Of a stretch of 64,000 bases of DNA, positions 47,691-56,456 are shown in pieces. The notes below the pieces were generated by a model. That model made no database searches. It was not told the DNA's origin and saw only the letters and a list, made by a program, of their open reading frames with translations. This DNA is from Microvirga sp. TS319 (GTDB lineage Bacteria; Pseudomonadota; Alphaproteobacteria; Rhizobiales; Beijerinckiaceae). The first letter of the stretch is position 1. Every line of letters starts with the position of its first letter. The position numbers and the translations under genes are program-made. The stretch covers positions 603,501-667,500 of the forward strand of contig NZ_JBGGGT010000001.1 of the NCBI RefSeq assembly GCF_041276405.1. Direction: 5' to 3'.

Positions 47691-49321
47691 TCAGAAGTTT
47701 ACGATCATCGACGAATGACGCTCTCGATCACCCCACTCATGGAAGTCAGGTACGCGCGCGTCTCACCCATGTCCGGCAGGAACTTCTGGCTCCAGTGAGT
47801 GCAATTGCAGGCTATTCCGATATGCTTTGTGATGAGGCAGCCCGGCTAGGCCTATCGGGGCTCATGCCAGACATAGGACGGATCCGGGAGTCTGCCGAGG
47901 TCTTGCTCGGGCTTGTCGAGAGGCTTCTCGGCGCCGATGTCCCGGCGCCTCGCGGCGAGGGGGAGAGCCTGTCTGGGTTCCAGGAGCGGTTGCTCCATGA
48001 CCTCCGCAATCCACTCAGCGCCATCAAGGGCTATAGCGAGATGCTGCTCGAAGATCTCAGTGATCTCAGGGCTGTGTCGCTTCGCCAGGACCTCGAACAG
48101 CTTCAGACCGAGACGATCCGGCTCCTTTCCAGTCTGGAATGGATCGTCAACCTCACCTGCTATCAAGCCGAACCTGCTGCGACCGAGGCGGAGCAGACGC
48201 AGCTCCAAAGTACCGACTTTCTGCTCGGAACGCGAACGCCCGGGCTTACTCGGGAGCGTCCGCGGGAAACAGGGAAGATCCTGGTCGTCGACGACAATGC
48301 CAGCAATCGTGGTCTTCTCCTGCGGCGGTTGGAGCGTGAAGGGCATCAGGCGATCGAGGCCATCTCAGGGGAGCAGGCTTTGCAAATCCTCAGGGTTGAA
48401 GAAGTCGATTTGATGCTGCTCGATCTGATAATGCCCGACATGAATGGCCTTCAGGTGCTCGAGCGATTGAAGACGCATGAGCGCTTCCGGGATATCCCGG
48501 TCATCATGATCTCGGGGCATCAGGAGACCGCCAGCGTCATCCGCTGCATTGAGGCAGGCGCTGAGGATTATCTGCCCAAGCCTTTCGATCAGGTTCTTCT
48601 CCGCGCCCGCATCAATGCCTGCTTGGAGCGGAAGCACTGGCGCGATCGTGAGCTTGGCTACCTTGCACAGCTTAAGACCGAAAAGGAGAGATCGGATGCT
48701 CTCCTCCGCAATACCCTGCCTGGGCAAATAGTGGACCGTCTCAATGGTGGAGAGGTGGTGATCGCCGACCGGTTCGAGAGCGCCACCATCCTGTTCTGCG
48801 ATCTGGTGGGATTCACCAAGGTGGCCGCGCGTGTAGCGCCAGGTCGACTCGTCGAAAATCTCAACCGGATCTTCTCAGCCTTCGATACCCTTGCGGAGAG
48901 TCTGGGCATCGAGAAGATCAAGACAATCGGCGACGCCTATATGGCTGCTGCAGGTCTTCCCGAGGCCAGGCCGGACCATGCCGAGGTCATGGGTGAGCTG
49001 GCCCTTCAGATGCTTGGGGCACTCGAGCAGATCAATCGGGATACCAAGGTCCGCTTTCGCGCGAGGATCGGAATGCACTCAGGTCCGGTCGTCGCCGGCG
49101 TGATCGGCAGGAACAAGTTCATCTATGACGTCTGGGGCGACACGGTCAACGTCGCAAGCCGCCTTGAAGCCTGCAGCCTGCCGGGACACATTCAGGTCTC
49201 GGAGGAGCTGCGCGGCGCACTCGAGAACTATTATGAGTTCGAGCCGCGCGGCGTCATCAGTGTCCGGGGTAAGGGGAGAATGACAACGTCATTCCTAACA
49301 GCCAGGAGACGTAAGGCATAA
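47687..49321 (+). CDS. HisKA-like/REC/class III nucleotide cyclase, predicted adenylate cyclase
   Basis: 544 residues from ATG 47687. Two HisKA-like repeats come first: residues 30-47 (QELLAPVSAIAGYSDML, with Q31 in place of the usual His) and 100-120 (LLHDLRNPLSAIKGYSEML, with H104). There is no HATPase domain. A REC domain follows (200-310; acid pair D202-D203, phosphoacceptor D246, S276, K298), then a class III cyclase (about 365-540). Metal ligands D372 (FCDLVGF) and D416 (TIGDAYM), substrate residues K412 and D481 (the adenylate pair; guanylate cyclases have Glu and Cys), and N488 and R492 (VNVASR) are present. So phosphorylation of D246 could switch cAMP production. H104 without a kinase domain could be an extra phosphoacceptor or dimerisation site. 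Confidence 0.88.
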   Translation: MIRSLRSSTNDALDHPTHGSQVRARLTHVRQELLAPVSAIAGYSDMLCDEAARLGLSGLMPDIGRIRESAEVLLGLVERLLGADVPAPRGEGESLSGFQERLLHDLRNPLSAIKGYSEMLLEDLSDLRAVSLRQDLEQLQTETIRLLSSLEWIVNLTCYQAEPAATEAEQTQLQSTDFLLGTRTPGLTRERPRETGKILVVDDNASNRGLLLRRLEREGHQAIEAISGEQALQILRVEEVDLMLLDLIMPDMNGLQVLERLKTHERFRDIPVIMISGHQETASVIRCIEAGAEDYLPKPFDQVLLRARINACLERKHWRDRELGYLAQLKTEKERSDALLRNTLPGQIVDRLNGGEVVIADRFESATILFCDLVGFTKVAARVAPGRLVENLNRIFSAFDTLAESLGIEKIKTIGDAYMAAAGLPEARPDHAEVMGELALQMLGALEQINRDTKVRFRARIGMHSGPVVAGVIGRNKFIYDVWGDTVNVASRLEACSLPGHIQVSEELRGALENYYEFEPRGVISVRGKGRMTTSFLTARRRKA

Positions 49322-49644
49322 ATCGGCGAAAGATATTGCAATGGCCGCGGCCTCGAGATGCACAAAGCCTCGAGGCCCTCTCTGCGCATCGGACAGAGGT
49401 TCTATTTCACGCCCAATGCTCAGGGATGCGCAACCGTATGCTCGAAGCCTGAGCGGATCCTCCTCCCGACAACGAGGAGGACAGATCCAATGCCGCTTTC
49501 CGGTCATGGCAAGAAGGCGTATCATGATCCCATACATCAAGGTCCTGCGTTGGATTGGCTCTCCCGACGAGCCGCATTCAACCGACCTTTCGTCGACGTC
49601 GTTTTTGCGTTGCGTGGTTTGCTTGGCCACCAGGGAGAATGACG
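49322..49644. other. Intergenic region with terminator, no convincing gene
   Basis: 323 bp. It contains the terminator at 49349-49377; the other open frames (for example 94 codons at 49358) have no protein-like pattern. Confidence 0.4.
49349..49377 (+). terminator. Terminator hairpin after the cyclase gene
   Basis: GGCCTCGAG (49349-49357) pairs with CTCGAGGCC (49369-49377) across an 11-base loop; CTCTCT follows. It lies 28 bp after the cyclase stop and would end the sensory operon. Confidence 0.65.
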
Positions 49645-50940
49645 ATGTCCGACCTCATCGCCACAGCTGCTGCGCTTGTCGCCATGTCGGTAACGGTGCT
49701 CGCCGTCAGTCTGGTCCCTGTGCCTCTGGCGGCGCAACCCGCTCAAGCGGGCACGGCGACTGAGGATATCGGGGTCCGCCCCTTCCATGTCGATATCCCC
49801 GACTCGGCGCTCGCAGACCTTCGGCGCCGTATTGCCGCAACCAAGTGGCCGAAGCAGGAAACGGTCCCGGATCCCTCGCAAGGCGTGCAACTCGCAACCA
49901 TGCAGGCTCTCGCGCGCTATTGGTCGACGGATTACGACTGGCGCAAGGTCGAGGCGAGATTGAACGCCTTGCCGCAGTTCATGACGAGCATCGACGGACT
50001 GGACATTCATTTCATCCACGTTCGTTCGCCCCATCCGGACGCATTGCCGGTGATCATCACCCACGGATGGCCCGGATCGATCATCGAGCAGTTGAAGATC
50101 ATCGAGCCGCTGACCGACCCCACGGCCCATGGCGGGACTGCATCGGATGCCTTCGACGTAGTGATCCCGTCGCTGCCCGGACACGGGTTCTCAGGGCAAC
50201 CTACCGCTCCCGGCTGGGACCCGCAGCACATCGCCCGCGCCTGGGCCGTGCTGATGAAGCGCCTCGGCTACACACGGTTCGTGGCGCAAGGCGGCGACTG
50301 GGGCGATGCGGTCTCGGAGCAGATGGCGTTGCAGGCGCCTCCGGAACTGCTTGCCATTCACACCAACATGCCGGCCACCGTGCCCGACGAGATCGCCAAG
50401 GCGCTCCAGGACGGCGGCCCTCCACCGTCGGACCTCTCCGCTGACGAGAAGCATGCCTACGATCAGCTCGACTATTTCTACAAGCATGGCCTGGCTTACG
50501 CTCAAGAGATGAGCAACCGCCCGCAGACGCTGTACGGGATCGAGGATTCGCCCATCGGCCTCGCCGCCTGGATGCTCGACCACGACATCCGCAGTTACGA
50601 ACTCATCGCGCGGGTCTTTGACGGCCAACCCGAGGGTCTGACGCGCGACGACATCCTCGACAACATCACGCTCTACTGGCTGACGAACACGGCGGTCTCG
50701 TCGGCGCGCCTGTATTGGGAGAACAAGCTGGCCTTCTTCGCTCCAAAGCACATCACCATTCCGGTGGCCGTAAGCGTCTTTCCGGACGAGATCTATGCCG
50801 CTCCGCGGAGCTGGGCCGAGAAAGCGTTTCCCGGGCTGATCCACTATAACCGCCTCGACAAAGGCGGGCACTTTGCCGCCTGGGAGCAGCCGGAACTCCT
50901 GACCCAGGAACTCCGAGCCGCATTCAAGTCATTGCGCTGA
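49645..50940 (+). CDS. Exported epoxide hydrolase, alpha/beta-hydrolase fold
   Basis: 431 residues from ATG 49645 (MSDLIATAAALVAMSVTVLAVSLVPVPLAAQPAQA), with GGGAG eight bases upstream. The first ~30 residues form a signal peptide. An epoxide-hydrolase N-terminal domain (about 42-140: IGVRPFHVDIPDSALADLRRRI) precedes the catalytic domain: oxyanion HGWPG (about 139), nucleophile Asp in GGDWGD (about 217) and catalytic His in GGHFAAWEQP (about 410). The two tyrosines of the lid are hard to place. It resembles juvenile-hormone/microsomal type enzymes and would act in the periplasm. Confidence 0.88.
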   Translation: MSDLIATAAALVAMSVTVLAVSLVPVPLAAQPAQAGTATEDIGVRPFHVDIPDSALADLRRRIAATKWPKQETVPDPSQGVQLATMQALARYWSTDYDWRKVEARLNALPQFMTSIDGLDIHFIHVRSPHPDALPVIITHGWPGSIIEQLKIIEPLTDPTAHGGTASDAFDVVIPSLPGHGFSGQPTAPGWDPQHIARAWAVLMKRLGYTRFVAQGGDWGDAVSEQMALQAPPELLAIHTNMPATVPDEIAKALQDGGPPPSDLSADEKHAYDQLDYFYKHGLAYAQEMSNRPQTLYGIEDSPIGLAAWMLDHDIRSYELIARVFDGQPEGLTRDDILDNITLYWLTNTAVSSARLYWENKLAFFAPKHITIPVAVSVFPDEIYAAPRSWAEKAFPGLIHYNRLDKGGHFAAWEQPELLTQELRAAFKSLR

Positions 50941-51231
50941 CAGAATGGGAGCCGCGTGTCCGCGATGCGGTGCGCTGTCGGATTTTCGCCATCATGCGGC
51001 GGTTAAGTGATCTCGGAAAGCCTCGGGCGGCCGTGCCGCGCCAGCGCCCCGCGCCTGACGGGCGGGGCGTGCGAACAGGATCCTGCAGGGGCGAGCGCGG
51101 CTTCAGGGTTGTTCCCGGTGAGATCGGGCGTTGTGTGGCGTCGGGGTTTGCTCAACTGTCCCGCAATCCGCGGCCGACATCCACGTTGCACACCGGACAG
51201 GGGCCGCACCGCTTCCAGAGGAGTCCGGTCG

Positions 51232-51801
51232 ATGGCTGAACTGGTGGTCGTCGGGTTCGACAGCCCGACCGATGCGGACCGCGTCCTGACCGAGCTGACG
51301 CGCCTGCAGAAGGAATACCTGATCGATCTCGAGGATGCGGTGGTCGCGATCCGCAGCCCGGATGGCACGGTGCGCATCAAGCAGAGCGTCAACCTGGTGA
51401 GCCTGGGCGCGGCCTCGGGCGGCCTGCGCGGCGCCCTGTGGGGCAGCCTGATCGGTCTGTTGTTTCTCAATCCGCTCGCCGGCTTTGCCATCGGCGGGGC
51501 GGTCGGGGTCGGCTCGGGCGCGCTGAGCGGGAGCCTGATCGATTACGGCATCAACGACGACTTCATCAAGGGGATCGGCGCGACGCTCAAGCCCGAGACC
51601 TCGGCGCTGTTTCTGCTGATCCGCAAGTCGCAGCCCGAGAAGGTGCTCGCCGAGCTGGCGGGGTTCAAGGGCCATGTGATCCGCTCGTCGCTGTCGCCCG
51701 AGCAGGAAGCCAAGCTCCAGGCGGCGCTGGCTCGGGCGCACCCGCCGAGCCCGAGCGAGGGTGTCGAGTCTGCGGGCGGGATGGCGGCGTCACCGGCGTA
51801 A
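51232..51801 (+). CDS. DUF1269-family membrane-associated protein
   Basis: 189 residues from ATG 51232 (MAELVVVGFDSPTDADRVLTELTRLQKEYL). The N-terminal ferredoxin-like part is followed by a glycine-rich hydrophobic hairpin (SLIGLLFLNPLAGFAIGGAVGVGSGALSG-type region, about 80-105) and a C-terminal helix. This is the DUF1269 pattern, found in stress- and envelope-related loci without a defined role. It is in the very GC-rich stretch 51.2-52.4 kb. Confidence 0.8.
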   Translation: MAELVVVGFDSPTDADRVLTELTRLQKEYLIDLEDAVVAIRSPDGTVRIKQSVNLVSLGAASGGLRGALWGSLIGLLFLNPLAGFAIGGAVGVGSGALSGSLIDYGINDDFIKGIGATLKPETSALFLLIRKSQPEKVLAELAGFKGHVIRSSLSPEQEAKLQAALARAHPPSPSEGVESAGGMAASPA

Positions 51802-51827
51802 GGGGCCAAGCGGCACAGGAGAGCGCG

Positions 51828-52130
51828 ATGCTGTCACGACGGTTGTTTCTGACGTGGATCCTGGGCACGGCGGCGGCCACGACGGTCGGGGTTGCGACCG
51901 AGGCCGCGGCCCAGCCTAGCCGCGAACCGGGCCGGCCGAGCCGGCCCGGCCCCGGTCGTCCTGGTCCCAGTCGTCCTGGCCGGCGGCCGCCGCCGCCGCG
52001 GCGGCGCCCTGAGCGCCGGCCGCGGCCGCGTTCGGGCTTTGTCTGGGTGCCGGGACGCTGGGTCTGGAGCGCCCGGCGCGGGCGCTGGGTCTGGCGGGAC
52101 GGCTATTGGCGCCGGCGGCGGCGCTGGTAG
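51828..52130 (+). CDS. Arg/Pro/Trp-rich small exported protein
   Basis: 100 residues from ATG 51828, with AGGAGAG upstream. A signal peptide (MLSRRLFLTWILGTAAATTVGVATEAAAQ) ends at about residue 29; a Pro-Gly-Arg-rich stretch follows, then a basic aromatic tail with WVPGRW, WVWRDGYW and a poly-Arg end. The tail fits the small WxxGxW/YXWV-type repeat proteins in the periplasm of related bacteria. Function unknown. Confidence 0.65.
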   Translation: MLSRRLFLTWILGTAAATTVGVATEAAAQPSREPGRPSRPGPGRPGPSRPGRRPPPPRRRPERRPRPRSGFVWVPGRWVWSARRGRWVWRDGYWRRRRRW

Positions 52131-52156
52131 CGGCCTGCGCGCAGGAGGAGGCGCCG

Positions 52157-52375
52157 ATGCGGTTGGGCGTGAACGTCTCGGCCCCGCTGATGTATGGCCT
52201 GAGCTGGATCCTGCTCGGGGCCGCGATCCTGATGGTCGTGCTCGCCGGCGCGACCGCGCTTGGCCTGGACTGGCTGCCGGTCGCGCCGGTCACGGACCTG
52301 ATCGCCGCGGCGCTCTGTGGGCTGCTGGCCATGGCGTGCCGCTCGCTCGGCCGCCGGTTCGAGCAGCCGATCTAG
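52157..52375 (+). CDS. Small membrane protein, two helices
   Basis: 72 residues from ATG 52157, with AGGAGG at 52143-52149. Two hydrophobic helices (about 12-33 and 43-60), a short loop between them and an Arg-rich end. No family recognised. It is separated by 26 bp from the upstream secreted-protein gene and shares its base composition. Confidence 0.55.
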   Translation: MRLGVNVSAPLMYGLSWILLGAAILMVVLAGATALGLDWLPVAPVTDLIAAALCGLLAMACRSLGRRFEQPI

Positions 52376-52446
52376 GGGCGCGGGACAGGGGGGATGTCGC
52401 GTCGGCCCGCCTGCCCAGGGGCTGACCTGAGCTGCCGGAGGGCGCA

Positions 52447-53076
52447 ATGGGTCGTGATGATGCCGTGCCGGATCCCGCGGCGCCCCGCCTGAGGCAGCCC
52501 CCGTATTGGCTTCGCGGGGTGTTGAGCGTTGTCATGATCCTGGGCGGGATGATGATCTTGGCCGACGTCGCGGTCGCCTCATCTATCAGCCCGCCCCTCA
52601 TCGGGGCAGCCGCCATCGTCGTGGGCACCTTCGAGATCGTCCATGCAGCGTGGACGCGCGGCTGGGGCGGCCTTGCATGGCAGATGCTGCTCGGGCTGCT
52701 TTACATCGTCCTGGGCCTCGTGCTCGTCGGCGCGACAGGCTCGGGTGTCATGGTGCTTTCCCAGGTCTTTGTTCGCTCGGCCCGGCAGGGCGAGCTGCTG
52801 CTTGCCTACAGCCTCGGGTTGCTGCTGCTGCTGTCGGGGATCGTGCGTGTCCTTTGGGGAGGGAGCCTTTGGCAGGAGAACGGCTGGGTCATGCTGCTGT
52901 CGGGTGCATTCGGCGTTGCGGCAGGGCTCATCGTTCTGGCCGAATTCCCGAAGACGGGCTTCTGGGTGTTCGGGCTCCTGCTCGGGATTGACTTCATCCT
53001 GCACGGTGCGGCGTGGCTGGGCTCCGCGTCACTCTGGGGTGGCAGGCCGCCACATGCCAGAGATGTCAGGCATTGA
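52447..53076 (+). CDS. HdeD-like (DUF308) membrane protein
   Basis: 209 residues from ATG 52447. Six predicted helices in pairs with short Gly/Ala loops: SVVMILGGMMILADVAV, LGLLYIVLGLVLVG, LLLLLSGIVRVLWGGSLW and VFGLLLGIDFILHGAAWLGS are the family repeats. HdeD-type proteins are linked to acid-stress envelope protection in E. coli. Its role here is not shown by neighbours. Confidence 0.85.
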   Translation: MGRDDAVPDPAAPRLRQPPYWLRGVLSVVMILGGMMILADVAVASSISPPLIGAAAIVVGTFEIVHAAWTRGWGGLAWQMLLGLLYIVLGLVLVGATGSGVMVLSQVFVRSARQGELLLAYSLGLLLLLSGIVRVLWGGSLWQENGWVMLLSGAFGVAAGLIVLAEFPKTGFWVFGLLLGIDFILHGAAWLGSASLWGGRPPHARDVRH

Positions 53077-53149
53077 GGTCGATGTCTCGAGATCGGACCA
53101 CGATCCGGCTCAACATCGGGAATTGTTCTCAATAGGCGGGAGGATGTCC

Positions 53150-54613
53150 ATGTTTTCGTGTGTGTCGGCCGATGAAGTCGAGCGTTCCGAAGCGTGGGCC
53201 TGCTCCTGTTGTCAGCCGCAGCTTCAGGCCGCCGCTCGGCGGATCGGCAGGGACCTGTCCCGACGCGGTTTCATCGCAGGGGCGAGTGCCTCGCTCGTCT
53301 CGCTTGGCCTCGTCCGTCCGGTCGGCGCACAATCGTCATCCTCCCGACCGACGCCGCCGCTCGCGTTCGGAAACTTCCTGCTGTTCGACGGCACGTCCAG
53401 CGTGGTGCGGGGAGGGCTTCGCCTCCTTGTCGAGCGCAATCGCATCAAGCAGATCGTCAGCGGTGACCCGGCGCCGCCGGAGGGCACACAGATGATCGAT
53501 TGTGGCGGTCGGGTTCTGATGCCGGGCCTGATCGATGCCCACTGGCATACGATGTTCGCGGCACTTCCGATCCCCGTCCTGATTTCGGCTGACGTGGGAT
53601 ACATTTTTCTTGCCGCGAGCGCTGAGGCGGAACGGACGCTGATGCGTGGCTTCACCACCATCCGGGACCTGGGCGGCCCTTCCTTTGCATTGAAGCAGGC
53701 GATTGATGAGGGCCTCGTCACAGGACCTCGCATTTATCCTTCGGGAGCCATGATCACGACCACCGGTGGGCATGGCGACATGCGACCTCTATCCGATCTG
53801 CCGAGGATTCCGGGCGGTCCGCTGAGTCATATGGAGCAAACCGGCAGTGCCAATATCGCCGACAATGCGGACGAGGTCCGCCTGCGGGTGCGTGAACAGC
53901 TCCTCCAGGGCGCTTCGCAGATCAAGCTCGTCGGTGGCGGAGGCGTCGCATCGCCGCGTACCACGCTGGACATGATCACGTTCAGCGAGGAGGAGCTCCG
54001 CGCGGGTGTCCAGGCGGCAGCCGACCGGAATACCTACGTGGCGGTGCATGCCTATTCACCCACCGCGATCCGGCGGGCCATCGCTGCAGGCGCTCAATGC
54101 ATCGAGCACGGGCATCTGATGGACGAGGCAACTGCCAGTCTCATGGCGGACAAGGGCACATGGCTCAGCACGCAACCGTTCATCGACGATGACGACATGC
54201 CTCCGCTGACGGGCCAGAGCCGCATCAATCTGCTTCAGGTCATCGCCGGAACGGACGATGTTTACAGGCTCGCGAAGGACCGCAAGATCAAGACCGCCTT
54301 CGGAACGGACTTGCTGTTCTCGAACGCGCTTACGGGGCGGCAGGGACTCCTGCTGACCCATTTGACCCGCTGGTACGACAATGCCGAGATATTGACGATG
54401 GCAACCTCCGGCAACGCTGAGCTTCTGGCGATGTCGGGTTCGCGAAACCCCTACCCGGGAAAGCTGGGAGTCATCGAAGAGGGAGCCCTCGCCGACCTGT
54501 TGGTGATCGATGGCAATCCCATTGACGACATTGAGCTTGTCGCCGACCCGGACAAGAACCTCATGGTTATCATGAAGGACGGCAGGCTGTATAAGAACAC
54601 CTTGCCTGGCTAG
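53150..54613 (+). CDS. Tat-exported metal-dependent amidohydrolase
   Basis: 487 residues from ATG 53150, six bases after GGGAGG (53138-53143); ATG 53144 is an alternative. The N-terminal ~35 residues carry a Cys-rich stretch (ACSCCQPQL) before a twin-arginine motif (SRRGFIAGASASLVSLGL), unusually long for a Tat signal. The mature enzyme is an amidohydrolase: PGLIDAHWHT (metal-binding His pair), then KLVGGGGVASP, the central VHAYSP, and FGTDLLFS with the conserved Asp. Members act on imides, dipeptides or ring compounds, often periplasmic. Substrate unknown. Confidence 0.85.
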   Translation: MFSCVSADEVERSEAWACSCCQPQLQAAARRIGRDLSRRGFIAGASASLVSLGLVRPVGAQSSSSRPTPPLAFGNFLLFDGTSSVVRGGLRLLVERNRIKQIVSGDPAPPEGTQMIDCGGRVLMPGLIDAHWHTMFAALPIPVLISADVGYIFLAASAEAERTLMRGFTTIRDLGGPSFALKQAIDEGLVTGPRIYPSGAMITTTGGHGDMRPLSDLPRIPGGPLSHMEQTGSANIADNADEVRLRVREQLLQGASQIKLVGGGGVASPRTTLDMITFSEEELRAGVQAAADRNTYVAVHAYSPTAIRRAIAAGAQCIEHGHLMDEATASLMADKGTWLSTQPFIDDDDMPPLTGQSRINLLQVIAGTDDVYRLAKDRKIKTAFGTDLLFSNALTGRQGLLLTHLTRWYDNAEILTMATSGNAELLAMSGSRNPYPGKLGVIEEGALADLLVIDGNPIDDIELVADPDKNLMVIMKDGRLYKNTLPG

Positions 54614-54662
54614 AGCATCGGACCCAAAAGTGGACGCTACTTTTGGGATCGATTCGATGCTC
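54612..54662. repeat. RIME-like palindromic repeat, family A
   Basis: AGAGCATCGGACCCAAAAGTGG, then CTACTTTTGGGATCG and GATGCTCCC; it overlaps the amidohydrolase stop codon region. Confidence 0.72.
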
Positions 54663-54673
54663 CCTCCTTGGAT

Positions 54674-54723
54674 GAGTCCGTCGTTCCTGCAAAAAGCCGG
54701 GGGCACTTTTTCGCACGATGCTG
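54674..54723. repeat. RIME-like palindromic repeat, family B, one arm decayed
   Basis: GAGTCCGTCGTTCCTGCAAAAAGCC and the mirror GGCACTTTTTCGCACGATGCTG; the left end has diverged. It is paired with 54612-54662. Confidence 0.6.
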
Positions 54724-54779
54724 CTGTTCCTCCACCGGTCCAAGTCAGCAGGGTCAGCGGCATGAGCCGTCCCAAGCTA

Positions 54780-56333
54780 TCAGGGGATATTGTGCGGCAT
54801 TTGGTCGATGCTCTCGGCGATCCTGCGTGCCACGTAGGGGTAGAACGGGTTGGACGAGATCCGAACCAGTGCGTCAAGAGGAACGACAAGGACGCCGCGC
54901 TCGCCGCGCGGTGTCAGGGCGCCGAGATTGATGCCGAACTCCTCCTTATTGTCCGGCTGCGAACCATAGAGCGGGTCGGTTACGGGAAAGGGCAGGGCGA
55001 CATGGGAGAGCGAGAATGCAAAGGGGGGGAATGTCAGGCCGAGTGGCGTCATCGTCTCAGCCGTTGCGCCGCTTTCGGTGAGCCGTTCGACGGCCTCGAG
55101 CGACGATGGATCTGAGTTCGTGACGAGCGTCGTCCTGAACGCGCGCGGAGCAGAAGGCAAGAGCCGGTCGACGATCGTCTCCATGGAGCGGTCGATCAGC
55201 GGGCCGAGGCTGATGGCCCGGTTAAGATCGAACAGGGTCAGTTCACTGCCATTAGCTGGAAGCCTCGAGTAAAGGCTTGTGATGATCGCCCGGGTGCTGA
55301 CGGTGAAGTCGACGACCGACTGGAACGTATGAATCGGCGGGAGGGCCGCAATGCTGCCATCGGCGACTGCGCGATTGATCTGATCCTGAAGAGCTTGCGT
55401 GACCTGAAAGGCCTGCCGCGCTCCGTTGACGGGGAAAGAGTTGTACTTGAAGGGGTTGAACTCGGGCAGCACATCGAGCCAGGCCGCCCTGGCGAAGGCC
55501 GGGAAGAAGGCAGGCAATCCGGCAATGCCGGCATAGCGAGCGAAGATCGTGAGGCCGACCATCGGTGAGAGAAGGATCAGACGCTTCGGTCGCGGAAGAT
55601 CGTCTTTTCCGATGGCGTCTAAGGCGTACTTCACCGCGAGTGCCCCACCGTTCGAGAAGCCGACGATGTGAAGCGGCCTGCCTGGGCCTGCGCGTCGGAC
55701 AGCCTCTCGCACGGCCAGCCGGGTCGCTGCCATCCAGTCCTCCCACTCAACGGTCGTCAAGGCGGCCGGAACGGTGCCGTGGCCCGGCAAGCGGATGCCA
55801 ACGGCGACGAAACCATGGTCGCGATAGAGGGCGGCGAGGTGACGGAGGCTGTAGGGGGCATCGGTCAGGCCGTGCAGAAACACGGCGGCGCCAGTCGGCT
55901 CGCCCTTGGGTTCCATGACGTAGGAGCGATTCCAGTCGGTCTGAAAGCCTTGAGGGTCCACCGGGCTGCCTGCAACATAGCGGCTCAGCGGCATCGCGGC
56001 GCCTTCGCCGGGTTTGCGGAAGACTTCGCGCCTGACCTCGGCAAGGATTCGGTCCTCGGCCTGGAGATAGCCCTGCCAGTCGGTGGCGTCGATGGCATCC
56101 GCATCGAGCTCGTCCGGAACGAAGGTGTGCCATGGCTCCAGCGGAGGGGCGCGGAGAGCGTCCCACGCACGGAAGGCGAGACCGGCGACGATCAGGCAAA
56201 GCAAGACGCCCGCCAATACGGTCGCGCCGATCGCGATTCTTCTCAGTCCTGTATAGACGATCGATCTCAAGAGCCGTTCTCCCGCACAAAAACATCCGTC
56301 AGTTCGATCATTGCGGCGCGTCAGGCGAACCAT
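54780..56333 (-). CDS. Membrane-anchored alpha/beta hydrolase
   Basis: 517 residues from ATG 56333 (a TTG at 56345 is less likely). After ~30 residues comes one hydrophobic helix (about 33-55: RIAIGATVLAGVLLCLIVAGLAFRA), then an alpha/beta-hydrolase domain with HGLTDAPYS (oxyanion) and nucleophile Ser in GFSNGG. It continues to a large C-terminal part with no recognised domain. The fold fits serine lysophospholipases/carboxylesterases; the helix would anchor it at the inner membrane with the catalytic domain outside. Substrate unknown. Confidence 0.82.
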   Translation of the reverse strand: MVRLTRRNDRTDGCFCAGERLLRSIVYTGLRRIAIGATVLAGVLLCLIVAGLAFRAWDALRAPPLEPWHTFVPDELDADAIDATDWQGYLQAEDRILAEVRREVFRKPGEGAAMPLSRYVAGSPVDPQGFQTDWNRSYVMEPKGEPTGAAVFLHGLTDAPYSLRHLAALYRDHGFVAVGIRLPGHGTVPAALTTVEWEDWMAATRLAVREAVRRAGPGRPLHIVGFSNGGALAVKYALDAIGKDDLPRPKRLILLSPMVGLTIFARYAGIAGLPAFFPAFARAAWLDVLPEFNPFKYNSFPVNGARQAFQVTQALQDQINRAVADGSIAALPPIHTFQSVVDFTVSTRAIITSLYSRLPANGSELTLFDLNRAISLGPLIDRSMETIVDRLLPSAPRAFRTTLVTNSDPSSLEAVERLTESGATAETMTPLGLTFPPFAFSLSHVALPFPVTDPLYGSQPDNKEEFGINLGALTPRGERGVLVVPLDALVRISSNPFYPYVARRIAESIDQMPHNIP

Positions 56334-56358
56334 TCGGGACGGCAAGACGCTCCACGGG

Positions 56359-56428
56359 GCGCATCGTTTGAGCGAAAACCGGGGCCACTTTTCGCTAGCG
56401 CGGCCCGCTGGGTCCGCACGATGCTCTA
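56359..56428. repeat. RIME-like repeat, family B with extra sequence
   Basis: GCGCATCGTTTGAGCGAAAACCGGGGCCACTTTTCGC keeps the family B core, but the right end is altered to GGGTCCGCACGATGCTCTAG, mixing the ends of the two families. Confidence 0.5.
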
Positions 56429-56456
56429 GCGGTCGGATCGGTCCTTGCGACCGAAA

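Noticed and set aside
49358-49642. 94-codon frame before the epoxide hydrolase
   Set aside because: It contains the cyclase terminator arm and its composition looks random.
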